Assembly: GCF_016132545.1 (NCBI RefSeq) | Contig: NZ_CP066167.1 | Coordinates: forward strand, 709,001-773,000 | Direction of reading: 5' to 3' | DNA from: Spongiibacter nanhainus | Lineage (GTDB): Bacteria > Pseudomonadota > Gammaproteobacteria > Pseudomonadales > Spongiibacteraceae | DNA: 64,000 bases | Part shown: in pieces, positions 1-7,991 of the stretch | Position numbering within the stretch: position 1 is the stretch's first letter | Layout: every line of letters starts with the position of its first letter | The notes under the pieces: generated by a model | Seen by the model: the letters and a program-made list of their open reading frames with translations, nothing else | Database searches by the model: none | Told to the model about the DNA's origin: nothing | Translations under genes and position numbers: made by a program

Positions 1-2
1 AG

Positions 3-2669
3 CCAGCCGTACGTGCCGAGTCGCTACGACGTTCCGCGGATCTTCGCATCGAGCGAGCAGAGCAGCTACAGATCGATGGTGAAGGGGGAGTCAGCACACA
101 ACTGGATGCGGCCATAGAGGCTTATCAATCTTTGCTGGGGGACTACCGAGATTACACAAATCGTGCCCAGGTCTACTATCAACTTGCCCGCGCTTACGAG
201 CTGTCGGGGGACCCGGAGCGCACCATTCACTACTTACTGGCGGCGTCAGAGGCGCCCTACAGCGGCGATATTGCCAGTGAGGCGCAATTCCGTGCCGCCG
301 AACTACTCGTTCAGGCAAAACGATATCAGCGAGCAACAGAAGTCTATTCAGCCGTACTCTTAGACGAAAATACTGAGTACAGCGATATAGCCCTCTACAA
401 GCGGGGCTGGAGTTTTTATCAGATGGCTGACTATCAAGCGGCATTGACCGATATGGGGGGGCTGTTTGAGCAGTTGTTAGCCAGCGAAACCACGACGGTA
501 GCACTTCCTGATCTGGCATCTCTAAGCGCGGAAGAAGCGGTTTCCCCTATAGAGATAATCAAGGAAGAAAACAGAGAAATGGCAAGGGATGCGATGAGGC
601 TGAGTGTCCTCAGCCTTGCTGCTGATACATCTCTGCTTCTGCAAGATAGCTTTACAACGCCCTCCGCACTCCGGTTTCGCGACGATATATACCACCAATT
701 GGGTGACTACTTATTAGAAAAAGAGCGCTATACCGATGCGGCCGATGTCTATCGAGGCATGGTTACTGTCAAGGGGCCGAGTGTTGACTCCGCACCTTAT
801 ATGGACAAAGCGATAGCGTCTCTGGAAGCTGGCGGCTTTGCTACCTTGGCTATTACCGCCAGAGAAGACTACATCGATCTGTTTGAGCCGTTGCTGGCGC
901 CAGAGCAAGGGGGAGTCGGAGAGAGCGGTGCTACAGATGAAGTGGCAGAAAATTGGGTTCGCTATTGTCTCGACATAGCCGCTTGGCGCCACAAAGAAGC
1001 GAAGGAAACACCTGAAGCGGAAGCTGACAAGCGCGCGAGCCGTTTCCTGGTGGCTGCCCAGTGGCATGCGCGACTACTGGATAAGTTCCCAAGTCACGCT
1101 GAAGCCGCGCAAACGGCTGTGTATTACGGTGATGCCTTGTACAACGCCGGCGACCTGCAATCCGCTGCCCTAGCCTATGCTCGGGCGGGGTACCAATACC
1201 CGGACTTTGAGGGGGCTGCGGATGCCGCGCTGGCCTCGGTGAAAAGTTATCGAGCGCTCTTAGACCTGGACGATGCCACTAGTGATGCTGGGCTAACGTC
1301 ATTTTTTGAGGCTAGCCAGCGCTTCGTTAACCACTATCCAGACCACAAAGACGCCACAAGTGTGCAGCTGGGGAGCCTTAATGTCCTGTACAGCCAAGAA
1401 CAGTACGAGGCGCTTATTTCGGCTTCTGCCTCAGTGTTGAAGAACCCCGCCCTGTCAGAGGGCCAGCGCGCTGAGCTGCTCGCGATGGTCGCGGAATCGA
1501 ATGTGACTTTGCAGCAGTACTCGGCGGCGGAGCAGGCCTTTTCCAAGCTACTGGCGCTGGAGTCTATAGCGGGTACGGCGCGTGCAGATCAGGTTCGCGA
1601 AAGGCAGGCCTTTGCAGTATACCGCTACGCTGAAACGTTGCGGGACAGTGGCCAAGCTCAGCAACGCACGATCGCTGCTGGCAAACTGCTAGAGGTTGTC
1701 GCCTTGTCCAGGGATGAGTCGATACGGGAGTCCGCTCTGTATGACGCTGCAGTGCTCCGCTATGAGCTGGAGCAATGGCGGGACAGTGCGGCCTTACTTG
1801 CCCGTTTTATGACGATGTTCCCATCCAGTGACCTAGTGCCGGACGCCAGAGGTTTGATCGCGTCTGCCTATGAAGAGGATGGAAATTACGTCGCGGCAGC
1901 GGAAGCCTATCGTCGAATTGCAATGCAGCAAAAGGTCGACCGGGAAATCCGTTTCAACGCCAGCCTAAAGGCGGCTGATCTCTATCGCCGCGACAACAAT
2001 ATAGCCAGTTTAATACTGACCTATGAAGAGCACCTGGAGCACTTCCCGGAACCTGTGGATCAGGCTCAGCGCATACGCTGGCAGCTCGTTGAGATTTTGG
2101 GTGAAGGTGGGGCGCTAGACGGTAAGGGGTATCGTCGGCAGCTGGAAAACATTGTAGCTGTAGATCAGCAAAACCCTGATTTGCCAGAGGACAGCCGATT
2201 GATCGCCGCCCAATCGAGCTTGGCATTGGCCCGTATTGATATCCAGCGAGCCCGGAAAATAGCCCTAAAACAGCCGCTGAAGGCCAGTCTGGCACGTCGT
2301 CGCGCTGCAATGGATGAGGCTATCGCTGCCCTTGATCGTGCCAGTCAGTATCAATTTGCATCAGTTAGCACCGCAGCCTCTCACGAGCTGGGTATGTTGT
2401 ACCTAGATTTTGCCAAGGCCCTGCTGCAGTCCGATCGACCCTCCGGCTTAGAGAGCGATGTCCTCGCTGAATACAGTATGTTGCTCGAAGAACAGGCCTT
2501 TCCTTTTGAAGAAAAAGCGATAGCTGTGTTTGAAGAGAATCTGTCCCGCTTATACAGCGGTATCTGGAATACCGAACTGCGAAAAAGTCTGGCGGCGTTA
2601 ACCCAGCTGGAACCCGCCCGTTATCGCAAGCAGCCTAAGCTGGAGGCCGTTTACGATGCGCTACGTTAA
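3..2669 (+). CDS. Large TPR-repeat protein (5' end outside window)
   Basis: The frame is open from the first bases of the window, so the true start lies upstream and about 889 residues are visible. The sequence is a long array of degenerate tetratricopeptide/Sel1-like helix pairs, with repeated patterns such as AxxxYxxAL and YxxAAxAYRRIA, and no catalytic motif. TPR arrays are protein-interaction scaffolds. The next seven genes encode a TPR lipoprotein, a small exported protein and a TolQ/TolR/TonB-like complex, so this is probably the periplasmic or outer-membrane scaffold of that envelope machine, resembling AglT-type TPR proteins next to Agl/Glt TolQR genes in myxobacteria. That assignment rests on context. 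The stop overlaps the next gene by 14 nt, which suggests translational coupling. Confidence 0.8.
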   Translation, partial: PAVRAESLRRSADLRIERAEQLQIDGEGGVSTQLDAAIEAYQSLLGDYRDYTNRAQVYYQLARAYELSGDPERTIHYLLAASEAPYSGDIASEAQFRAAELLVQAKRYQRATEVYSAVLLDENTEYSDIALYKRGWSFYQMADYQAALTDMGGLFEQLLASETTTVALPDLASLSAEEAVSPIEIIKEENREMARDAMRLSVLSLAADTSLLLQDSFTTPSALRFRDDIYHQLGDYLLEKERYTDAADVYRGMVTVKGPSVDSAPYMDKAIASLEAGGFATLAITAREDYIDLFEPLLAPEQGGVGESGATDEVAENWVRYCLDIAAWRHKEAKETPEAEADKRASRFLVAAQWHARLLDKFPSHAEAAQTAVYYGDALYNAGDLQSAALAYARAGYQYPDFEGAADAALASVKSYRALLDLDDATSDAGLTSFFEASQRFVNHYPDHKDATSVQLGSLNVLYSQEQYEALISASASVLKNPALSEGQRAELLAMVAESNVTLQQYSAAEQAFSKLLALESIAGTARADQVRERQAFAVYRYAETLRDSGQAQQRTIAAGKLLEVVALSRDESIRESALYDAAVLRYELEQWRDSAALLARFMTMFPSSDLVPDARGLIASAYEEDGNYVAAAEAYRRIAMQQKVDREIRFNASLKAADLYRRDNNIASLILTYEEHLEHFPEPVDQAQRIRWQLVEILGEGGALDGKGYRRQLENIVAVDQQNPDLPEDSRLIAAQSSLALARIDIQRARKIALKQPLKASLARRRAAMDEAIAALDRASQYQFASVSTAASHELGMLYLDFAKALLQSDRPSGLESDVLAEYSMLLEEQAFPFEEKAIAVFEENLSRLYSGIWNTELRKSLAALTQLEPARYRKQPKLEAVYDALR

Positions 2670-3273
2670 TTTGTACTTGCTGCTGATAGCAGTCCTGATG
2701 ATGACAGCTTGCGCCAGCCAGGGCGGCGGAGGAAGTGTTGCGACTACTTCCCGTACTTCTTCCGCGCTACCCCGGGTAAGTGTACAAGAACAGTACCAGC
2801 AGGCTTTGCAGCTGATGAAATCCGGCCGTAACAGCGAAGCTGAGGTGATCCTCACCAAATTGGTTAAGCGTCATCCCCGCTACACTGGACCGCTGACCAA
2901 TCTCGGCATCATGGCCGCTAAAAATCGCCAATTCGAGTCGGCCAAACGTTATTTTTCTAAAGCGATAGCCGCTAAGCGCGACAACATTATTGCGCTGACC
3001 TGGATTGCTCAAGTCTGTGAAGAGCTAGGTGAACTACAGGCGGCGGAAATGTGGCTTAAACAGGCGATTGCGCGCAAGCCAGACCACGCTACGGCTTACC
3101 TGAATTTAGCCATTCTCTACGATACCGGTCTCAGTCAGCCAGCTGATGCGCTGGAGTATTACCGTCAGTATCTTGAGCTTAACGGTGACAGCGAGTTACC
3201 TGTCGCGGCTTGGGCCAGAGATCTGCAGGAAAAATTGGAGAGCCGCCGTGTTGCTACGGCGGATGCCCGATGA
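2656..3273 (+). CDS. TPR-repeat lipoprotein
   Basis: This 205-residue protein starts with a lipoprotein signal peptide: a hydrophobic stretch of about 14 residues ending in the lipobox MTAC, with acylated Cys at residue 19. After a Ser/Thr-rich linker come three to four TPR units from about residue 45 to 185, with features such as LxxLGIMAAKN, LAxxCEELG and YLNLAILYD. It overlaps the end of the large TPR gene by 14 nt. The likely role is an outer-membrane-anchored assembly factor of the TolQR-like system downstream; this is inferred from neighbours. The +2 residue is Ala, consistent with outer-membrane sorting. Confidence 0.82.
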   Translation: MRYVNLYLLLIAVLMMTACASQGGGGSVATTSRTSSALPRVSVQEQYQQALQLMKSGRNSEAEVILTKLVKRHPRYTGPLTNLGIMAAKNRQFESAKRYFSKAIAAKRDNIIALTWIAQVCEELGELQAAEMWLKQAIARKPDHATAYLNLAILYDTGLSQPADALEYYRQYLELNGDSELPVAAWARDLQEKLESRRVATADAR

Positions 3274-3364
3274 CTCCGGGGTGGAAAAGCACAGTGGTAT
3301 TGAGTGGTGGTTTTCACCGGGGCTGGCCACTAACAGTTAGCGCTCACTCAGCGGGTGATTATTT

Positions 3365-3691
3365 ATGAAATTTACCAGTACAAGCCTAACGGCGCCGTTG
3401 TTGATCTTTAGTTTAACAGTGATGGCTGAGGGCACAGAGCCACCGGTAGAAGCAGAGCAAGCTATGACCAGTGCCGACGTGGGCACAAGAATATTTGGTG
3501 AGACAGAGCAGGCGACAGGTCTCTATCTAGTGCCCTGGGAAAATAGTCGGGCAAGCGATATTGACCGGCCACCCAGTTTACTGGATGCGCCGATGGTCGG
3601 ACTTAACGTCGAAGAGTTCGAGCGATATGCGCAATGGGTAAAAGCGCGCAAGGCCTACCGGCTGTGGCGATTAAACAGAAACAATTGGTAA
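3365..3691 (+). CDS. Small exported protein of the TolQR-like operon
   Basis: The 108-residue product has a signal peptide (about residues 1-21, ending MAEG) followed by an acidic, mostly hydrophilic mature part and a basic, aromatic C-terminus (KAYRLWRLNRNNW). I do not recognise a family. It sits 91 bp after the TPR lipoprotein and 65 bp before the TolQ-like gene on the same strand, so it is probably a periplasmic accessory protein of the same complex. Confidence 0.65.
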   Translation: MKFTSTSLTAPLLIFSLTVMAEGTEPPVEAEQAMTSADVGTRIFGETEQATGLYLVPWENSRASDIDRPPSLLDAPMVGLNVEEFERYAQWVKARKAYRLWRLNRNNW

Positions 3692-3756
3692 TACGCTGCG
3701 CAGACGCGGGCTGCCGAAGCGACTTGCTGTAGTGACTCTTAGTTGGAGGAAACAAC

Positions 3757-4404
3757 GTGGAATATGCATATTCAATTGTCGATTTTTTTGAGAAAGGGGG
3801 GCTGTTTATGTACCCCATTGCGGTGGTATTGGTGCTGACTCTCGCCATTGCCCTGGAACGTTTTCTGTTCTTGTGGAAGGCGACCCGGGAAAACAGTCGC
3901 TTTTGGTCGGATCTGTCAGCCCAACTCAAGGTCGGTAACTTTAGTGAGGCCGAGCAAATGACCGCGGGTTCGAAAGTGGCGGCAGCCCGGGTATTGAACG
4001 GTGGGTTTGAGCAGCGGCGAGTGGACCCCCGCCGCAGTGAACTCGAGCAAGCAGTGGAGGATGGTTTGCTGGAAATTCTACCGACCATTGAGCGCCGCAC
4101 CCATTACCTTGCGACTTTTTCCAATGTAGCGACCTTGTTGGGCTTGCTGGGAACGGTACTGGGTTTGATCACCGCGTTTTCCGCGCTGGGCAGTGCCGAT
4201 CCGGTTGAAAAAGCCAATATGCTATCCGCTGGTATCTCTGAAGCCATGAGCTGTACGGCCTTTGGTTTGATGGTCGCTATCCCCGCACTGCTGCTGCACT
4301 CCTGGTTGCAAAGTAAAACGATGACACTAATCGATTCCCTGGAAGCGGTCAGTGCTCGCTTTGTGCGCCTGGGCAGTGGTCAGACCATGGCGCTGGCGGC
4401 CTGA
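3757..4404 (+). CDS. MotA/TolQ/ExbB-family proton channel subunit
   Basis: The 215-residue integral membrane protein has an N-terminal transmembrane segment (about 18-38), a cytoplasmic loop, and two further segments (about 118-148 and 160-185). The MotA/TolQ/ExbB family motifs are present: LLGLLGTVLGLI, then GISEAMSCTAFGLMVAIPA. The family forms pentameric proton channels with two TolR/ExbD chains and drives a TonB/TolA-like rod. The GTG start is preceded by a strong GGAGG site. It is followed by two TolR-like genes and a TonB-like gene, the AglX/AglV/AglS-like arrangement, so it probably powers an envelope machine rather than the housekeeping Tol-Pal system, since no tolA, tolB or pal is present here. 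Confidence 0.88.
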   Translation: MEYAYSIVDFFEKGGLFMYPIAVVLVLTLAIALERFLFLWKATRENSRFWSDLSAQLKVGNFSEAEQMTAGSKVAAARVLNGGFEQRRVDPRRSELEQAVEDGLLEILPTIERRTHYLATFSNVATLLGLLGTVLGLITAFSALGSADPVEKANMLSAGISEAMSCTAFGLMVAIPALLLHSWLQSKTMTLIDSLEAVSARFVRLGSGQTMALAA

Positions 4405-4460
4405 TTGGTGACGGGCCAAAGTGCGTGTAGGCACGGGTAAATATCCTAGGGGGTGTGTAT

Positions 4461-5042
4461 ATGAGTAGCGGCGATGACGCTTTCCCGGTGGTCGGTTTTC
4501 CTGACACTGAAGATGACGCGTCCTCCAGGCGGAGCCGACGCCGAACGCGGCGTGATCAACGACGCAGCGCAATGCATCGCGGTACCCAGCTGAATATCGT
4601 GTCTCTGATTGATGTGTTCGCCGTGCTGGTTTTTTTCTTGTTGTCCGGCGCTTCGATAACCGCCGGGCGCTACCAGCAGCTGCCCGTTGCCATGCCTGCC
4701 ACCGCTCAGGCGCAAAACACGGAACTGGAATCCGAGCCTTTGCTTCTTTCGGTGACGCTATTAGAAGACAGTGTTGTTGTCGCCGACCACAGTGGTGAAT
4801 TGGCTCGCCTGCCCAGGACTGTTGAGCAGAGTGATTTACACCGATCCCTGAGCGATATGTTGGCGGGTATCAAAGCGGCAAATCCCGATGAGAGTCACGC
4901 GACTCTAAGAGTCGCCAGCGGCATCGCCTATGCCGATATTGTAAGTGTCATGGATATCATCAGCCGTTTCCCAGGGGAGACGAAGGCAATGTTCCCCGAT
5001 ATTTCACTGGGTGACGTTTTGGCTGGGGAGGTGATTCGCTAA
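4461..5042 (+). CDS. ExbD/TolR-family protein (first copy)
   Basis: The product has 193 residues: a basic, Arg-rich cytoplasmic tail (residues 20-40), one transmembrane helix (about 43-64) and a periplasmic domain. The helix carries the family signature LNIVSLIDVFAVLVFF, with the proton-pathway Asp at residue 51. The N-terminal tail is longer than usual for TolR. I chose the ATG at 4461, seven bases after an AGGGGG ribosome site; a GTG two codons earlier is possible. The stop codon overlaps the next start by one base (TAATG), so the two ExbD-like chains are probably translationally coupled. Confidence 0.87.
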   Translation: MSSGDDAFPVVGFPDTEDDASSRRSRRRTRRDQRRSAMHRGTQLNIVSLIDVFAVLVFFLLSGASITAGRYQQLPVAMPATAQAQNTELESEPLLLSVTLLEDSVVVADHSGELARLPRTVEQSDLHRSLSDMLAGIKAANPDESHATLRVASGIAYADIVSVMDIISRFPGETKAMFPDISLGDVLAGEVIR

Positions 5043-5557
5043 TGGCTGCAGCAAACCCCAAGCGTCAAAAGCGGGTCAATCGAATGCTGGCCCATACTGA
5101 AATCAATGTGGTGTCACTGATCGACATCTTCGCCATCTTGGTGTTTTACCTCTTGGTGAACGCACTGGTCGTGGTGGTGATACCCGAGTACGAGGAACTA
5201 AAGGTGCCTTTCTCGCAGGCGGAAGAGCGCGTAGAAGATAAGGTGGTCGTCGCCGTCAATCGCAGCCATATTTTTGTCAATGAAATACCTGTTATGCCCA
5301 TACCAGAACCGACGGAGGCTGTGGAGGCGACTGGGTTCCGAGAGCTCACCACGGCTCTTGGCGCAGAGGATATCACCACGGGAAGTGGTGCGCTGGCAGC
5401 GACGACGGCGTCGCCCCGAGCGCTCAATGTCGTGGCCGATCAAGGTACCCCCTACCACCTCCTCAAGCGAGTGCTGGCGAGTTGTTCAGAGGCTGGCTAT
5501 ACCAAGGTTTCGCTAGCCCTGCGTGAAGCCGCGCAGGTGGACAAAGGAGGGGCGTGA
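5042..5557 (+). CDS. ExbD/TolR-family protein (second copy)
   Basis: The 171-residue product has a short basic N-terminus and one transmembrane helix (about 22-43) with the signature INVVSLIDIFAILVFY, conserved Asp at residue 28. The periplasmic part ends with YTKVSLALREAAQ, similar to the C-terminal strand-helix of ExbD. Two non-identical ExbD/TolR chains beside one TolQ is characteristic of Agl/Glt-like and some Exb2-like systems, and suggests a heterodimeric peptidoglycan-binding element. The stop overlaps the start of the following TonB-like gene. Confidence 0.87.
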   Translation: MAAANPKRQKRVNRMLAHTEINVVSLIDIFAILVFYLLVNALVVVVIPEYEELKVPFSQAEERVEDKVVVAVNRSHIFVNEIPVMPIPEPTEAVEATGFRELTTALGAEDITTGSGALAATTASPRALNVVADQGTPYHLLKRVLASCSEAGYTKVSLALREAAQVDKGGA

Positions 5558-6591
5558 TGGCGGGGGAGCTGCAACTTGATACGGGGCAATTTGGCGGAGA
5601 CCGATGGGGGTTGGCCAAGGAGGCGGACAAACGTTTCCGCCGATTGGTTTTGTCATTTTGTCTGCTACTTGTCGCCACGGCACTGTGGTCGCGTTTGTTG
5701 CCGCCATTGGTGTTGGAGCCAGAGGAACAAGAACCGATCGAGCGGGTTGTTCAGTTGTTGCTGGCGCCGCCGGTTCCCGAGGCCAAGCCACAGGTGGAGC
5801 CGGAGTTGCCGGAAATCGTTGAAGAGCCACCTATCAGTCAGGTGCCGGACGAGGAAATCGCGGCGATAGCACCGCCACCCGTCATTGAAAACAAAGTTGC
5901 TGAAAAAGCGACACCACAGCCACGCAATGAGCCCAAGCCACTTGCTCCGCCGCCCAAGAGTGCCCGAGAGCAAGCCAGAGACGCCGGGCTGTTAGCCATG
6001 CAGCAGGACTTACAGTCCCTCCGCAATGCCGATAGTCACATGCGGTCTGCCAGTGGCCAACTGCGGGACGATGCCGATATCGCTCGGCGAGGGCTGCAGG
6101 GGCCAGACATCGATGATGCCGTCCGTGCTGATGCAGTGCGGCGTAGCGCCGGTAGTCAGCAGTTCAAGGCGGAGCGCGTTGCCGGCCCGGTATCAGATGC
6201 CCAGCTGGCCTCCCATGTGGCTGATTCTAATATTCAGCGGGAGCTTCCAAGTACCGTTGCGTCGTCGAGGCCGTCCGCCGCTGCGTCGGGCCGGTCGGGG
6301 CGAAGCTTAGAGGAAATACAACTGGCATTTGACCGCAATAAGAGCGCTTTCTCTGCGATTTTTAGTCGGGCTGCACGTACCGATGGCAGTATCGACTCCG
6401 GCGCAATCGTGGTGAGTTTAACGATTTCACCCAGTGGCGACGTTGTTGATTGCCGCTTGGTGTCGTCTAGCTTTCAAAACCCAAGCTTGCATCAACGCAT
6501 CCTTGCTCGCGTGAAGATGCTGCGATTTGAACCTAAAAATGTACCGCAATTTACCTACCCCAGTTATCCCATCAATTATGTGCGTTCATAG
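5557..6591 (+). CDS. TonB-like AgmX/PglI C-terminal domain protein
   Basis: The 344-residue product has a short cytoplasmic tail, one transmembrane helix (about 29-48), then a Pro/Glu-rich periplasmic stretch (about 50-140) like the TonB spacer, a low-complexity linker and a C-terminal domain (about 250-344) with GAIVVSLTISPSGDVVDCRL and LRFEP. This is the TonB/AgmX-PglI fold, in which an energised rod contacts an outer-membrane partner. I prefer the ATG at 5557, six bases after AAAGGAGG, over the GTG just before it. It is the likely force-transmitting arm of the TolQ/TolR-like motor encoded upstream; its outer-membrane partner is not in the window. Confidence 0.8.
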   Translation: MAGELQLDTGQFGGDRWGLAKEADKRFRRLVLSFCLLLVATALWSRLLPPLVLEPEEQEPIERVVQLLLAPPVPEAKPQVEPELPEIVEEPPISQVPDEEIAAIAPPPVIENKVAEKATPQPRNEPKPLAPPPKSAREQARDAGLLAMQQDLQSLRNADSHMRSASGQLRDDADIARRGLQGPDIDDAVRADAVRRSAGSQQFKAERVAGPVSDAQLASHVADSNIQRELPSTVASSRPSAAASGRSGRSLEEIQLAFDRNKSAFSAIFSRAARTDGSIDSGAIVVSLTISPSGDVVDCRLVSSSFQNPSLHQRILARVKMLRFEPKNVPQFTYPSYPINYVRS

Positions 6592-6678
6592 TGCCCGCGA
6601 TTTCCACCAAGTAGTCGCGGTAGCCGTGAGCAAAGATAACAGTGGCGTGAACTTAGGGGTGTTGTTACCGGAGGAACC

Positions 6679-7368
6679 ATGAAAAAAACGTTTACTGGCT
6701 ACACTCATGCGCTAGGAAGAAGCGTAGTCATCGGTATGTTGTCGAGCTCGGCACTGGCGGGAGAAGTCACCATTGACGGCTATTCGTTTAAACCGGAAAA
6801 AATAACCGTGCAGGCCGGTGAAACGGTCACCTGGACCAGTGATGCCTCTTCACGCCATACCGTAGTTGTTGAGGATAAAGAAAGCCGGCGATTACAGCGT
6901 GGCTCCACCTTTAGTCATACCTTTACATCGCCGGGGGAATATCCCTATCGATGTGGCGTTCATCGCTCAATGAAAGGTGTTGTGGTGGTAGAGGGAGAGC
7001 CCAAGGTGTCTGCTGCTGTACAGGGGGCTGTTTCGACGGTATCTACATCGGTGTCTGTATCGGCCCGGCCGACGCATGCGATGAAGTCGGGCGCGCCCAA
7101 CATGGCTGACAGTGATGAGGCCAAAATCATGATTGTGGATTTTATGCGTTTCGAACCTACTGAAATTACGGTGGAGGCGGGTACGACGGTTGTGTTTGAG
7201 AACCACGATGGCTCTAACCATATTATTTTGTTCGACGATAAGGTGAAGAGCCAGCGCTTGCGTCACGATGCCGCTTACTCACGTACCTTTGATCAACCTG
7301 GGGACTACCCTTTTATCTGCGCAATACACGGCAAGCGCATGTCGGGGACGGTACACGTAACGCCCTGA
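6679..7368 (+). CDS. Tandem cupredoxin-domain protein
   Basis: The 229-residue exported protein (signal peptide about 1-28, SALAG) has two plastocyanin-like domains. Domain 1 (29-107) carries the type-1 copper ligand set His60, Cys92, His95, Met98, with amicyanin-like spacing. Domain 2 (148-229) carries His181, Cys214, His217, Met221. A Ser/Thr/Ala-rich linker of about 40 residues separates them. Both sites look intact, so it probably binds two copper ions and acts in periplasmic electron transfer or copper handling. The ATG follows a GGAGG site. It lies 87 bp after the TonB-like gene, so it may be a separate unit. A perfect-arm terminator follows at 7443. Confidence 0.85.
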   Translation: MKKTFTGYTHALGRSVVIGMLSSSALAGEVTIDGYSFKPEKITVQAGETVTWTSDASSRHTVVVEDKESRRLQRGSTFSHTFTSPGEYPYRCGVHRSMKGVVVVEGEPKVSAAVQGAVSTVSTSVSVSARPTHAMKSGAPNMADSDEAKIMIVDFMRFEPTEITVEAGTTVVFENHDGSNHIILFDDKVKSQRLRHDAAYSRTFDQPGDYPFICAIHGKRMSGTVHVTP

Positions 7369-7442
7369 TTTTGTAGAACCTGCAACTGCTTAGTGCCCGC
7401 CACAATTTTACTCTTGCCCGGTTAATCCTGTTCCCGTGCCTT

Positions 7443-7470
7443 GGCCCATTCCCCAGATGGGCCCTTTTTT
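7443..7470 (+). terminator. Rho-independent terminator after cupredoxin gene
   Basis: A seven-base-pair stem GGCCCAT/ATGGGCC with a seven-base loop is followed by a run of six T. It lies 75 bp after the cupredoxin stop codon and ends the first operon. Confidence 0.85.
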
Positions 7471-7991
7471 CTAGCTATAAATCTGCCCTTAATTCCTAGT
7501 CTTCAACCTCACTGCCGCTCATGGCCATAAGGCTGTTGGCGTCGTGCTATTGCGCCGCTTAAATCTGTGGTCGCCATTCCGCTGGCAGGTTCGTGGTTTA
7601 TCGGGATGCGCACCGTTGGTGCAAAAGTGGTTCGCGGCAACCTTATTTGGCGGCTTTATTGTTGTGCGAAAAAAAGACCGATGCCTTTTTGTGGGTCGAT
7701 AGGCGGTGAATATATGCTGTGCAAAAATTAACCTAATTGAGAAAATTTGAATAAAAATATTTTTATTATTCTCTTTTGCGTTAGTAACTTGGCGAATTCC
7801 CCATTTTGGTGCGATCTGGGTTGGCATAACCTTTGCCATTGTGGTCGTCTATGGTGCATTTTCGACAACATCTACGCCAAAGCCAAAGACCCTTTACCCC
7901 GGTATTGCCGGGGCGCTTTTTGGGTTAACAACTCGGATTTACCGAGGTACTCGAGGCGCCATCGATCCGTCGAACAACAGAGGTTTAATAC
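7471..7991 (+). other. Long intergenic leader upstream of porin
   Basis: About 520 bp contain no convincing gene. The central part (7730-7770) is very A/T-rich, including TTGAGA at 7737 and long A and T runs, and is a plausible promoter area. A hairpin with a T-run at 7897-7921 sits 70 bp before the porin start. One frame here reads as a short hydrophobic peptide but has no usable start codon. Confidence 0.6.
7897..7921 (+). terminator. Hairpin plus T-run in the porin leader
   Basis: A perfect stem CCCCGG/CCGGGG with a five-base loop is followed by CGC and a run of T. It has the form of an intrinsic terminator and lies inside the porin 5' region, so it could end a small RNA or act as an attenuator for the porin. 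Confidence 0.6.
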
